From Volvariella volvacea V23 (taxonomy: Eukaryota > Basidiomycota > Agaricomycetes > Agaricales > Pluteaceae), in assembly GCA_000349905.1 (NCBI GenBank), contig KB722765.1, positions 243,408 to 273,094 on the forward strand: a DNA stretch of 29,687 bases, in the 5' to 3' direction. This document shows positions 1-10,285 of the stretch, piece after piece. Position 1 is the stretch's first letter, and each line of letters opens with the position of its first letter. The notes below the pieces were generated by a model. That model ran no database searches and was not told the DNA's origin. It saw only the letters and a program-made list of their open reading frames with translations. A program made the translations under genes and the position numbers.

Positions 1-210
1 ATTCAAATCCTACGAGCTTGCTATGCAGAAAATGACCCCTATCATATACTATATATGGCATTTGCAGCTTAAGCGAGGGTCGTGGGACGGGCTTCCGACC
101 ATATACGACCATCCCGACCTTGGCATCCGACCATCCCGACCTGGTCGCCGACCCGCACAACACTGCTTCCCGCTGGTGACCCTTTCGGATTTGCTGTTCC
201 CCTTTTGTCG

Positions 211-235
211 TCGATTGAGCGCTTATCGTAGATCT
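211..235 (-). promoter_or_regulatory. Orphan copy of the GCGCTTATC upstream element
   Basis: This segment reads TCGATTGAGCGCTTATCGTA followed by GATCT. It closely resembles the elements upstream of TM1 and TM2. Read on the minus strand the core is GATAAGCGC, which contains a GATA-factor-like GATAAG. No homologous start codon follows within the window, so it may belong to a lost or out-of-window array member or to an unrelated gene. The similarity is seen directly; the regulatory role is inference. Confidence 0.35.
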
Positions 236-612
236 TTGTTGCCTGTCCTTTTTTAGGAAAACCACATTACGACTGTCACCCCTCCGCTTCCAACAGACAA
301 TAGCGTATGTGATTCATATGTCCTTGTGTGGCATCCCATTTGACCAGGCACCCGCCAGCAATTGGTTTGGGTGCTATTCACTGCCTCCTCGTGTGTTCCT
401 CGCTCAGACCTTGGGTTACCGCCCGGGGATTCTCTTGGGATCCCTCATCCTCAGTATCAATCACCAACTCTGGAATCAGACTCTACTCTATTTATGTGAT
501 ATGAGCAAGGACCATGTTTGGCACTCGCATCAAGTCTCTTTACTCCATTGTCATACTGCACGTCAAAGATGTTGCCCCTTCGTGAGTTGATTTCCAATAT
601 TCTTGTTATATC

Positions 613-781
613 TGTCAAGGATGTGACAAGTACCAAACACTATGCGAACACTTGAGTACCATTGGCAGTACAACTCAGAGGTTCAAGCAGGTACCTGTCC
701 CAAGATTCGAGAATATTCCCGTATTTTGGGATAGATACCCACTTGAACATCTAGTATTTTGTACTTGTCACATTCTTGACA
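613..781. repeat. Imperfect inverted repeat, 30-nt arms
   Basis: The left arm (613-642) and the reverse complement of the right arm (752-781) match at 27 of 30 positions; both contain ATGTGACAAGTAC. About 109 nt separate the arms. No coding motif, terminal poly-A or clear target-site duplication was seen. It could be a miniature inverted-repeat transposable-element relic, a protein-binding pair or chance structure. Confidence 0.5.
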
Positions 782-2613
782 ATATCCTACTTCCATTCTC
801 TCTGCTTTCCGTAGTGTTGTCATTGTCCTACTTATGCCAGCATCTCCTCTGTAACCACGAGTCAAAGAAGCACTGCATCACTAAAGCGTGCAATATGCAT
901 ATCCTCCCACTTTGGTATGGGATTGTTCTCCGAGATACTTATTCATCATATTTTAGTGACCATGACTTCGGACAAATCAAATCACCCTCTGCGCTGCTTC
1001 AAAGCCAATTGGGAGCGCTCACACTCGACCTATGCCGGGACATTGAATAACTACCGTCTTCTGATGCATTTCCTACCCCCTCTAGTGCATATCTTCGCAT
1101 GCTATGCAGCGGTCAAGGGCACCAATTCGGTGCCCTGGGGGACATGTGGTCGTTGCGCATAGGAATCACAACCTGATCAGCTAACAATTCTCCTCGGATT
1201 CTGCCTGGAGATGACGTCGCAAATATCGACTTTTACTATCATTTACGGTTATACTGTATGTGCTAGGGATGGACGATGAGCAGCATCTCTCCTCCAAATG
1301 GACTCTTCTTCGGCTTTGTGCCCACGTACACAAACACCATCCTCATTCTCTATTAAACAGGTATTCGCTAGTCTCTATGGCAACGGCGAACACGAAGACT
1401 GAGTCAATGCCGCTACTTCAATTCATTGGATCCCGGGACCAGACAAGCTAAAGCCTTCGCACTCGCTCACATCATAGCTGGTGCTATTTGGGGAGACGGG
1501 GTTTCACGGATTTAGAAAAGGTGAATGGGGTGAAAGAGATGGGGAATATCGGCTGCACCTCCTTCAAAAGGGCCGAGAAGGCGAAGCTGAAGACAACAAC
1601 ATGTCATGTCATCGGCCTCCATGGCTTTCATCGTCAGAGTGCAATTACACTAGGAAGAAGTCGGGTTCTGAGGAGTGAGGGGTGTTTGATTGCGACGGAA
1701 GGTACATGGGCAAGTTCTAGTGCGTTGCTTTATCGCCAACCATTCGTTTTGAAGCCAGCTTGGAGGTTTACCACTCGGGCACAGCGATTTCGCTTTGGTC
1801 TTGCATGCGGGCGTAGCGCTATGATGGGCGTGGGATAGGAGAGGCCTTCGTGTATGCGCGGAGGGTCGAATGGTATGCAAATGAACCTAGCACTCGTATA
1901 TGGTAGCTTTAACATGGGGCATCGGGCCGTCTGGTGTTCAAGGCATACCACGCTATCCCAGGATTAGTTATGCCTGTCTTTCAGCAACGCGTGAGATGTA
2001 ACTTGTTCAATCATGTTTTCTTTTACAAACAGCCGATGATGACGAGGGAGAGACAGGAGAATGGAGTGAAGTTGAGGCGACAGTTGAGCGACAGTAGAGC
2101 GACTGAGCAGAAGAATTGATTGAAATACGACCTATGTTGGAATGAACTGGATTGAGAAGAGTTGACAGAGTACACATCGAACCGTGAAGGGTTTGGTATG
2201 AAATCAAGGAGAAAAGCGAGGGGTGGGGAGGCTAAGTACGACATAACGTAGGCCCGCCGAACTATAAAGTTTAGACAATAACAGGCAAAATAGTGATGGA
2301 GAGACGAGATGTTAAAGTGATTACAAGATGAATGTTCCACAATTAAGCGTGCAGCCGGGTGAGGAATTCAAGAAAATGTTGAAGAGAAAATGAGAGCAAT
2401 GGAACAACAACGTCCGGTTTGTTGGAGAGACAGACGAAGTTGAAGAGAAGCGAAATTTTGGTGCAGAATAGTAGCAAAGAAGAAAAAGAAAGCTTCTGAA
2501 AAAACCACACCAAGATGATCGTCCATCCCCAAGCCAGCCAAGCGACCCGACCTGACACGCGTGACAAGGCTTGGAGTAGATAAAAGCCTAACGAACCGTT
2601 GCAGAGTCGACGT

Positions 2614-4065
2614 TCATATATGAGGGATAAAGTTGGACCACCTAACGTTCTCATAAGCCGAGTCGGGAAGATCACGAAGGGCAAAAAATGCCAGAAAGAG
2701 GATGATGATGCGGGCGATGATGTAGACTGGGGCACCAATGCGAGTAATAAGGAAAGCGAAAAGCCGGTCAATCATGCTGGGGCCAGTGTACCAACCACAA
2801 AGCACCTGCCACGACAGCGGGATAAAAACGGGAGTGATGGTGAGGACGAGGGAAGATGCCCTCCAGAGCCAGAGCTCGGTGGTGGTCAAGAATGCAAAAT
2901 TCCAGCCAATGAGGTGGATGCCTCCGAAGATGACGCCAATGACAGAGGCACACTGGTAAGCAAGTCGGTGTTGCTCCGCATTCAACGGGGCGGCGTAGAA
3001 TGGGTGCACACTCGTTGTCCTATGTGTCTCTTCCACGTTGGTCATCTCGAGAAGCGGTCCAAAGACAGCCGAGAACGGTTTCTTGATTGCCTGGAGCCAT
3101 GTCGTCTTCATCGCACCGATGCCTTCCTGATCATCTCCTAGCAAAGCAACGTCTTCATCACCACCCTCTCGAGTACGAGCACCCGTTACTGCCTTCCACA
3201 ACCTCCTGGGCAATGCCTCTTCTTCCTTTTCTTCCGGCCCATCAACCCGATTTCCTTGCTTGTCAAAATATATCGGATATTCGACGTTTAATGGTTTGTC
3301 CCACCAAAGGATATACGTCACGACATTCAATGCCGCGAAAGCAAGTGTCACTAGCTCGAGCTCCGTCAAAACAAGATCTTCGACACGACGTGCGATACAC
3401 TGAGCGACAAACCAGGATGTTTGGAGAATGACAATCGCCTTGGCAAGCACATCTCCTTTTCCACGATCCTGGATCTCCTTTTTCCTGATCCTTGGCATCT
3501 CCTTTACCTCGTCGTCACCTGCGTAAATCTCTGGCCTGCTACCAATAAACTTAAGCTGAACGACTGTGTAGTTTCCTGTCTCCTCCCCTTTCAACATCAA
3601 CCCACCCATCTGAACAAAGAACCCGTGCGTCGTTGTCCATCCTTTGTCTTTTTCAGCATTAGCACACTCATAACCATGCTGCAGTGCAATAAACACACCT
3701 TTTCTCCGTTCTGCTATTCCTCCCGCCGTAATCCTCTGCCTCAATGCCCACATAATGACAATCTCCGGAGCCACCATCGCGTATAGCATCGTGCGGACTT
3801 TCAACCAAGTCTTCTTTCCCCATGAATCGGTTTGGTCTGGGACATTATGGTGGATGGAGATGTAGGTGCATAGGAAGATGACACCAAGGCAGCTGTAAAG
3901 AATGTCGAAAATGGTGCGTTTTCTGTTCGGATCGCATGTTCCTGCGCTTAATGCAGCGGTGACGACGCATAAAGGACTCGGGATTGGGCTACTTGGGATG
4001 GTGACGGGAGTAGGAGAAGCAAGGGCGCGCGCAAAAGCGGCGAGGAACATGCCTGCCAGGAACAT
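2614..4065 (-). CDS. TM1: multi-pass membrane protein of unknown function, intact paralogue
   Basis: Exons 3699-4065 and 2614-3641 give 464 residues. The function is unknown; I recognise only the family type, a fungal multi-pass membrane protein with many paralogues. A hydrophobic N-terminus (1-17) could be a signal peptide or anchor. It is followed by PIPSPLC with Cys33 and Cys44, hydrophobic segments near 51-70 and 92-110, THGFFVQMGG (127-136), GKGD (183-186), ELELVTLAFAALN (216-228) running into WWDKPLNVEYPIYF (235-248), then segments near 352-375, 380-400 and 424-445, and the tail WSNFIPHI. I chose the Met at 4065 because the same M-hydrophobic-G start is shared by all six copies; an upstream in-frame Met at 4161 is not conserved. 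The 57-nt intron (3642-3698) is phase 1, begins GTGTGT, contains GCTAAT, and is a stop-free multiple of three, so retention would add 19 residues. Confidence 0.92.
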   Translation of the reverse strand: MFLAGMFLAAFARALASPTPVTIPSSPIPSPLCVVTAALSAGTCDPNRKRTIFDILYSCLGVIFLCTYISIHHNVPDQTDSWGKKTWLKVRTMLYAMVAPEIVIMWALRQRITAGGIAERRKGVFIALQHGYECANAEKDKGWTTTHGFFVQMGGLMLKGEETGNYTVVQLKFIGSRPEIYAGDDEVKEMPRIRKKEIQDRGKGDVLAKAIVILQTSWFVAQCIARRVEDLVLTELELVTLAFAALNVVTYILWWDKPLNVEYPIYFDKQGNRVDGPEEKEEEALPRRLWKAVTGARTREGGDEDVALLGDDQEGIGAMKTTWLQAIKKPFSAVFGPLLEMTNVEETHRTTSVHPFYAAPLNAEQHRLAYQCASVIGVIFGGIHLIGWNFAFLTTTELWLWRASSLVLTITPVFIPLSWQVLCGWYTGPSMIDRLFAFLITRIGAPVYIIARIIILFLAFFALRDLPDSAYENVRWSNFIPHI

Positions 4066-4900
4066 GGCAACGGTCGAGGTGTTGGTGGGACGGGATACGC
4101 TTTTCGTTCCATGGCAGCCCTCTTTAGGCCGCGCCACATTCATCGATCCGGCGCTTATCATGAATCTATATTCGATTTAACCCTTTTTTCGTCAAATCAC
4201 TGCTTCCCAATTCTTGCACTTTGTCTCTTGTGCTCCCAGCGATGTTTCCGTTCTACACTATCTCCGAAATCCGTCTCGCTGTTGTACCGCCACACCTAAA
4301 GCTCAAAATATGCTCATATAATTGTGCGTCCTTAGTCCACGTTATATCGCTGTCATTCCTTAAGTTCAGCCAGGTATCACATCGCCACAGACATTGGAAC
4401 AAGTGAGAAGATGAGTATCCACCCAAGCCTCGTAGTTGCGGGTGCTAGCGTTGAGGCTCTCAATGGTATGCACGCCCCAATTGGAATCGCTCCTTAAGCT
4501 GGTTGCGTGAGTGTCCAAAGTCGGACTGCGATATCAAGACGTGCTGCTTGTCGATCTTGTGCAACGCATGGTATCAAGGCGTCATCGTGAAAGAACCTAC
4601 CGGGGTGAAAGCTGAATGGGGTGAGTACGAAGAAGACAAGCAAAATCCAAGAATGAATTTGGAACTTTGTGATCGAGGGCTGAGGGAGGAAGCTGAATGT
4701 ATGGCCTAGACATGATAGGTAGATTTCCAAGTACTGGTAGCAAAATAAAAGCGTTTTGATAGGAGAGGAGCAGAGGATAGTAGACGAGTAAACTATAGAT
4801 TTACAACAGAATCGTGACCAAGGTATTCGTCCAAGCCAGCACTGATTCAACCCCAACTGCCGACTAGGGGAGAATGCCTGTGTAAGTATAGGGCTAGTGC
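4066..4900. other. Spacer between TM1 and the TM2 pseudogene
   Basis: This holds the presumed promoter of TM1, including the GCGCTTATC element at 4141-4173, and the 3' flank of TM2. I see no additional gene. Short open frames at 4494-4856 show no recognisable motif. Confidence 0.6.
4141..4173 (-). promoter_or_regulatory. Shared upstream element of the TM genes (TM1 copy)
   Basis: The plus strand reads CATCGATCCGGCGCTTATCA then TGAATCT and continues ATATTC. The core GCGCTTATC (4151-4159) lies about 86 nt upstream of the TM1 start codon. On the coding strand it reads GATAAGCGC, containing GATAAG, the type of site bound by fungal GATA zinc-finger regulators. Conservation with TM2 and TM3 at similar distances supports a cis-element, although common descent of the flank could also explain it. 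Confidence 0.5.
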
Positions 4901-6402
4901 TTATATATGTGGGATAAAGTCGGACCAGTTCACATTGTCATAAGCAGAATCAGGAAGGTCACGAAGGGAAAAGAAAGCGAGAAAGATGATGATAATACGC
5001 GCTGTAATGTAGAGTGGGGTTCCAATGCGGGTGGCAACGAACTAGAATACCCGATGAATGAGAGGGCGAGAGCTTCCCATGTCATACCAAGCAACTTTAA
5101 ATGGCCACGAGACCGTGATTATGGCAAGAGTGAGGGTAAGAACGAGAGAGGACACTCTCTAAAGCCAGAGTTCGGCGATGGTCGAAAATGAAAAATTCCA
5201 ACCACCGAGATGGATGGCGCCGAAGATGACATCGATCACAGAACCGCAGAGATGTGCGAATCTGTGTTGGCTGGCAACCAACTGGGCAGCGTAAAGTGGA
5301 TGCATACTCGTCGGCCTGTAGATCTTTTCAACCTTGGTCATCTCGAGAAGAGGTCCGAAGATAACTGCGAGTGGTTTCTTGATGAGGTATCTCCACACCC
5401 ACTTCGCTGTCCCGTCCTTCCGAATTCTTCCCGGAACACCACTAGGCGGGCTAACCTTTCCTTCCATGGGGCTATCCCAACTCAAATCTCCCATTATCCA
5501 CCTCCCTAACTTTATGTCCCACGGGTCTTCCTTTTTGTCCTCTGGCCCATCAACACGCTTGCCCTTTTTGTCGAAGTATGTTGGGTACTCCACATTCAAG
5601 GGTTTATCCCACCAGAGAATATATGTCATAACGTTCAATGCCGCGAATGCCAAGGTGACCAACTCGAGCTCCGTCAGGATTAGACCCTGGGCACCACGGG
5701 CGACACATTGAATCACAAACCATGACGTCTGGAGAACCACAATAGCTTTTGCAAGTATGTCTCCTTTTCCATGGTCCGCGATTTCTCTGACCCTAAAGCA
5801 TGGGACCTTCTCTATGTCCTGGTCAGAAAATCTGACCAGACTAGCTGGTCCGAATTGCATGTCCGAATTGTATCCATATTCAAGCCAACGATTTCGTACT
5901 CTTGTCCCTTCTCCACTTCATACATCAATCCGCCCATCTGAACAAAGAACCCGCGCGTTCTTGTCCGTTGATATCTCTTCTCTACTTTGCCATCAGCCCT
6001 CGATTGTACTTGCAATTTTTACCAAACTAACTCACTTTTGCCCCATTCCGCGATCGTGTCTGCCATGATTCTTTGTCGTAGTGCCCACATGATCATCACT
6101 TCTGGAGCCACCATCGCATACAGCATTGTTCGGATTTTCGACCATGTCTTCTTTGCCCACGAGTCGTTTTGATCAGGGATGTTATGATGAATGGAGATGT
6201 ATGTGCAGAGGAATATGACACCGAGACAATTGTTCAGGAGATCAAATATGGTGCGCCTCTTGCTTGGGTCACAGGTGCCTTCACTTAATACCGCAGTTAC
6301 TACGCATAGTGGACTGGGAATTGGGCTGCTTGGGACGGTGACATTAATTGGGGAAGCAAGAGAACGCGTGAAGGCGGCTAGGAACATCCCTACTAGTAGC
6401 AA
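4901..6402 (-). pseudogene. TM2: decayed paralogue with frameshift and two UAG codons
   Basis: Homology runs full length, from the start at 6402 (MLLVG) to the TAA at 4901 after FIPHI. Exon 1 is 6036-6402 (367 nt, as in TM1, TM3, TM4 and TM6). The phase-1 intron is 5982-6035 (54 nt, donor GTGAGT, acceptor GTAG). In exon 2 the frame shifts by a net two bases between about 5812 and 5870, in the variable loop after the GFFVQMGG motif. A TAG at 5159-5161 replaces the second Trp of LWLW, and another at 5042-5044 replaces Trp of the F-W-F motif; both positions are Trp in most paralogues. The rest is well preserved, including TELELVTLAFAALN and WWDKPLNVEYPTYF, so inactivation looks recent. The frameshift makes a functional full-length product unlikely even if the UAGs were recoded. 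Confidence 0.92.
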
Positions 6403-8409
6403 GGTGGGTGTTGGTTAGCTATGGTTCAGCGAGGTGAGTTGTGCTTAAATACACTCTTTTCCACGTGTTCATCGATTCAGCGCTTATCGTGAATCTGCAT
6501 TCTTCCCATCCACTTCACATGAACCGACATCTCCATGTCACACAACAACGCCCTTCTAGGTGTTATCTGCAACGTGTCAGGGTTTGGGCATCCCATGGCC
6601 TTGTGTTCATCAGACTTCCGCAGTGGTGGCTCTCGTGCCGCACTCAGAACCTCCACGGAGCCACACCTTTGACGTCCGGTGTGCTGTTGAAGCAAACACA
6701 AGTTGAGAGCAAATGGCTGGGCCTAATCTGATATTCAATATTTATCAATCACCAGGAACATCAACTGGTCACGTGGCCCTCTTCCAGACTTCCTCCTACA
6801 CGTCAATCGATAGCAGTTAATGGAGTTGGAATCGGCGCCCAAATTTGCTGAGAGAATTACTTGGATTCGGGGATCAAGCAGAAGCCTTTCATGATGCTCA
6901 ATCCTCTGCCACACCAAGACACCATACAAACGTGTCCCACCTCGTCCCAAGCGAAAGAAGGCTTTCGACTCCTCGACCGGTCGATTTATGTTGAGGTGAG
7001 TCTCAACCACAGATTCTAGTATTCGCGCATGCCACACTTACCAAGGGATGTGTCCTTAGGAGAAGCAATTTACGCATGTCGAAATGCTGTCCTATCGTGC
7101 ACTTGAACAGATCGAAGCTCAAGATTAGGAGAAAGTGAATGAGTCGGACCACTGGATGTAGTACCCACCAAGTGCCAAACACGAAAGTTCGTAATGTGAG
7201 GAATCAGGGCATATCATTGGCGGTGGCTGGATCGAGGGATGGACAGCTGTACGAATCTTGGATTGCCCCTATCCGAGGCTGTCTTTGCCATGGGTAGACC
7301 TTTGCCGCTTAGGCTTTTACTTCAAAGACATTGGCAAATCGTTTCTCCGAGGATTCTTATTGTCATTGAGCAAGAGTTATCCGATATCGGTATGTGCCTA
7401 TTAGAGTCGCCATGTCGACCAGACTGAGGAATAGCAAAGTGAAGTAGTTGAGACAAGTGTTCAGTCGTGCTGTAAAGATAAGGGTCAGCTCTTCAGGAGA
7501 AAAATGTCGAGATCGGTAAAATATGAGCACCTCAATACTCACCGAACCTATTGTCGTACTGAGGCCCGGGTCGAGGGAGACAAAGGGGCGTGGATTGGGA
7601 TTGGTAGTTGGGGCTGCCGCTGATGGATCAGATGGTAGTTACGTAGAAGAGGAGAGATGGACCACACGGAACCAGGAACATATAGCGAGCAGATGAGGTA
7701 CGTGAGATCTTAGGACTTTCTCCATCTTTTGTGGCGCTCCTCGATTCGTTCTTATAGGTGTATTTGGGAAGGCTGGATCGGTAAAAGCGTCTGCATGAGT
7801 GCCTAGGATAGGGAGGGGTGAGGGCTCAGGAATAAACTGGAGAGGCAGGGAGGGGCTGGTGAGTGGGGTGCGGAGTGAAATGGGTTTGACGGTATAGAGC
7901 CCTGCGATGAAGATCTCCGCTAAACCCCGGAAAAACCCTGCTCTGCAACAGTTCTTAAGTGTCATGGTCATAGTGGCCTTCCTAATACAGCCTTTCAGGA
8001 CTTGAAATGGTGTGTCAGATCCAAAAAGAGGCTGGGAAGAATCGGAGAAGCCGTCAAGGGATGAGTACAATTTTGGGGTCTTTACGCATCATATTGGAGT
8101 GTACTGCGATATAAGCAACGCGTGAATTGAAGGAAGATGACTTCGGGTGCTTTTTGGAGGCTAGAACAACAGATATGACGTGTTCAAACGCGTCCTTATC
8201 GCTGTTTTTAATACTTCTGCCACATCCAATCAGTAGAGCGCTCTGATCTGATGGGGAAAAGTTGTAGTAACGCCTTTGAAAGGGTAAATGGCAAAAGCGC
8301 CATGACTGGGTAGCAATCATAGATTCGATGTCGTTGGGAGAAACGGCAGAGGTCGGGGTTCGTGATGAATGCTTCTTGAAACAGCGGAATATGCATTAGG
8401 GCCAAGTAT
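6403..8409. other. 2-kb spacer between TM2 and TM3, no recognised gene
   Basis: It contains the upstream element of TM2 (6470-6502) and the 3' flank of TM3. Minus-strand open stretches at 6735-7037 (100 codons) and 7639-8070 (143 codons) are the longest, but neither shows a domain, a signal peptide or similarity to other genes in the window. I cannot support either as a gene. This spacer is clearly longer than the TM1-TM2 and TM3-TM4 spacers. Confidence 0.5.
6470..6502 (-). promoter_or_regulatory. Shared upstream element of the TM genes (TM2 copy)
   Basis: The plus strand reads CATCGATTCAGCGCTTATCG then TGAATCTGCATTC, nearly identical to the TM1 copy over about 30 nt. The core GCGCTTATC (6480-6488) is about 78 nt upstream of the TM2 start. 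It is preserved although the gene below it is broken, which fits recent inactivation. Confidence 0.5.
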
Positions 8410-9853
8410 TCATATATGGGGGATGAAATTCGACCACTTAATGTTCTTATACGCGGACTCGGGGAGATCACGAAGAGTGAAGAAGGCGAGGAAGATGATG
8501 ACGATGCGCGCTGCGGTATAGAGGGGAGATCCAATGCCGATAGCCAACAACCAGAACAACCGATCGCTGAGGGGAGTATATTCGTTTGGCGCTCTCCACC
8601 AATTGACTTTCAACGGCCTTGAAGTTGCCATTATAGCAGGAACGACGGTAAGGACAAGGGAAGACGCTCGCCAAAGCCAGAGCTCGGCGACAGTCCAAAA
8701 CGGGAAATTCCAACCAATGAGGTGGATGCCGCCAAAGACCGTGCCGATGGCGGAGGCACAGAGATAGGCGAACCCGAGCTGGTCTTCACCCAAATATCCA
8801 GCATAGAACGGGTGGACGCTCGTCAACCTTGGGTTCATCTCTGTGCTCACGATTTCGAGGAGTGGTCCAAAGACAAGCGTGAAGGGCCTCTTGATTAGGC
8901 TCTCCCAAACCATCTCCAAAGCATCTCTTTTGATATGCTCCAAAAAAGCAACGCTGCTTTCACCACAACCCCACGCCATCCTTACTGACTGCGACAACTT
9001 GCTATACCACGCAAGTTCTTCCTTCCCCGCTCCGTCCTTCCTTATTCTCTCCTCCGGCCCATCCACCTGATTTCCCTCCCTATCGAAGTATATCGGATAC
9101 TCGACGTTCAATGGCTTGTCCCACCAGAGGATGTAAGTCACGACGTTCAACGCAGCGAACGCAAGAGTCACCAACTCGAGTTCAGTGAGAACAAGACCCT
9201 CGATACGACGAGCGATGCATTGAACGACAAACCATGTAGTTTGGAGGACAACGATAGATTTTGCGAGTGGATCTCCCTTTCCGCGGTCCGTGATTTCTTT
9301 CTCTCGAATCGCCGGGATCTGGAGCGTATCCCAGTTAGACCATCTGCCGACAACTCTATACGTTCCGTCATCCTCTTTCAGCATTAGTCCGCCCATCTGA
9401 ACGAAGAACGCGTGCGTTCGTGTCCATCCACGTTCTACTCTTCGTTAAGTTCGCAATGCACGACGAACCACTAGCAATAGATCTACCTTTTTGCTCCTGC
9501 ACAATCACACTTGCCATGATTCTCTGCTTCAGCGCCCACATGATCACCACCTCCGGCGCCACCATCGCATACAGCATCGTCCTGAACTTCAACCAAATCT
9601 TCTTCGCCTTCGAGTCATTTTGATCAGGGATGTTGTGGTGGATGGCAGTGTAGGTGCAGAGGAAAATGACGCTAAGGCAGCTATAGAGGATATCAAATAT
9701 GGTTCGTCTTTTGTTTGTATCGCATTGGCCTGCGCTTATTACAGCAGTGACGACGCATAAAGGACTGGGAATTGGATTGCTTGGAGTTTCGATGAAGACT
9801 GGGGAAGCAAGAGATCGTGCAAGGGCAGCAATGAATACACCAACGAGGAGCAT
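8410..9853 (-). CDS. TM3: multi-pass membrane protein of unknown function, intact paralogue
   Basis: Exons 9487-9853 and 8410-9434 give 463 residues. The intron (9435-9486, 52 nt) begins GTAGAT and ends GTAG, phase 1, at the family site just before the GWTRTH motif. The family signatures are in order: hydrophobic start MLLVGVF, PIPSPLC, IHHNIPDQND, THAFFVQMGG, DRGKGD, TELELVTLAFAALN with WWDKPLNVEYPIYF, GGIHLIGWNF, LWLWRASSLVLT, RLFWLL and the tail WSNFIPHI. The start is fixed by alignment with the other copies. The main differences from TM1 lie in the charged loop after VDGPEE, where the insert contains a GCGESS-like stretch. About seven or eight hydrophobic segments suggest an integral membrane protein; the membrane and the substrate are unknown. 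Confidence 0.92.
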
Positions 9854-10285
9854 GGTTAAAGTGCAACTCTATTCATCGTGCCTGAGGCCTGATGGCTCAC
9901 GGCAGCAGGTTCGGCGCTTATCCACCTCCTTCCCTTTTTAATTTACACGGCTCAGCCAGTTCACATCGCATTGTCAAGAACTGATAGACATTGACCCTGC
10001 ATACAACGATGGTATGGTCCATCTCTGCTACATTATTACCTTCAACCCGTCTTATATTCTCTGGTTGCCTCCGTGGCATACTCTTCTAGGCTCCCCTTCC
10101 CAAGACATCCGTTCCGCCCTTCTACCACATTCTGCCCTCCCACGCCTGGACCCATACAAATAAGAAGACCAACCCTCGGCTTAGTAGGCCGATGCAGAGT
10201 TGACAGGTTGGAAGGAATATAGAGGATGCAGTCTGGAATGCACGATGAGGAGTAGTCGATGTGCCGAGATGCCCGAAAGGGCGGG
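9854..10285. other. Spacer between TM3 and TM4
   Basis: It is 432 nt long and holds the upstream element of TM3 (9910-9922) and the 3' flank of TM4. No gene is visible. Confidence 0.65.
9910..9922 (-). promoter_or_regulatory. Shared upstream element of the TM genes (TM3 copy, core only)
   Basis: TTCGGCGCTTATC on the plus strand keeps the core GCGCTTATC (9914-9922), about 61 nt upstream of the TM3 start. The flanking ATCGAT and TGAATCT parts of the TM1 and TM2 copies are not kept, so the core is the most conserved part. Confidence 0.4.

Larger units (their letters stand above)
1..2613. other. Long left-hand stretch without a recognisable gene
   Basis: No reading frame here gives a protein I recognise, and the open stretches (the longest near 652-1050 and 1488-1838) overlap one another on different frames without family motifs. 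What can be seen is a 30-nt imperfect inverted repeat (613-642 and 752-781), a 15-nt direct repeat (106-120 and 128-142), and a copy of the GCGCTTATC element (211-235) that otherwise lies upstream of the membrane-protein genes. The segment next to 2613 is the 3' flank of TM1. An intron-rich gene without family similarity could have been missed. Confidence 0.5.

Noticed and set aside
1..20. TTCAAATCC at the left edge resembling a tRNA T-arm
   Set aside because: The rest of a tRNA would lie outside the window and the following bases do not form an acceptor stem end, so it cannot be supported.
106..142. 15-nt direct repeat CGACCATCCCGACCT considered as a CRISPR-like or regulatory array
   Set aside because: Only two copies 22 nt apart exist; it is a simple local duplication.
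652..1050. 132-codon open stretch on the plus strand
   Set aside because: It overlaps the inverted repeat and other frames, and shows no recognisable domain or homologue within the window.
2599..3141. 180-codon plus-strand open stretch opposite TM1
   Set aside because: It is antisense to the conserved C-terminal exon of TM1; similar antisense frames occur opposite the other copies because the coding strand is conserved.
4066..4161. Upstream in-frame Met of TM1 adding 32 residues
   Set aside because: The extension has no counterpart in the other five copies, which all begin at the hydrophobic Met-rich segment aligned with 4065.
7639..8070. 143-codon minus-strand open stretch between TM2 and TM3
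   Set aside because: No signal peptide, domain or paralogue was seen; Pro/Ser-rich composition alone does not support a gene.
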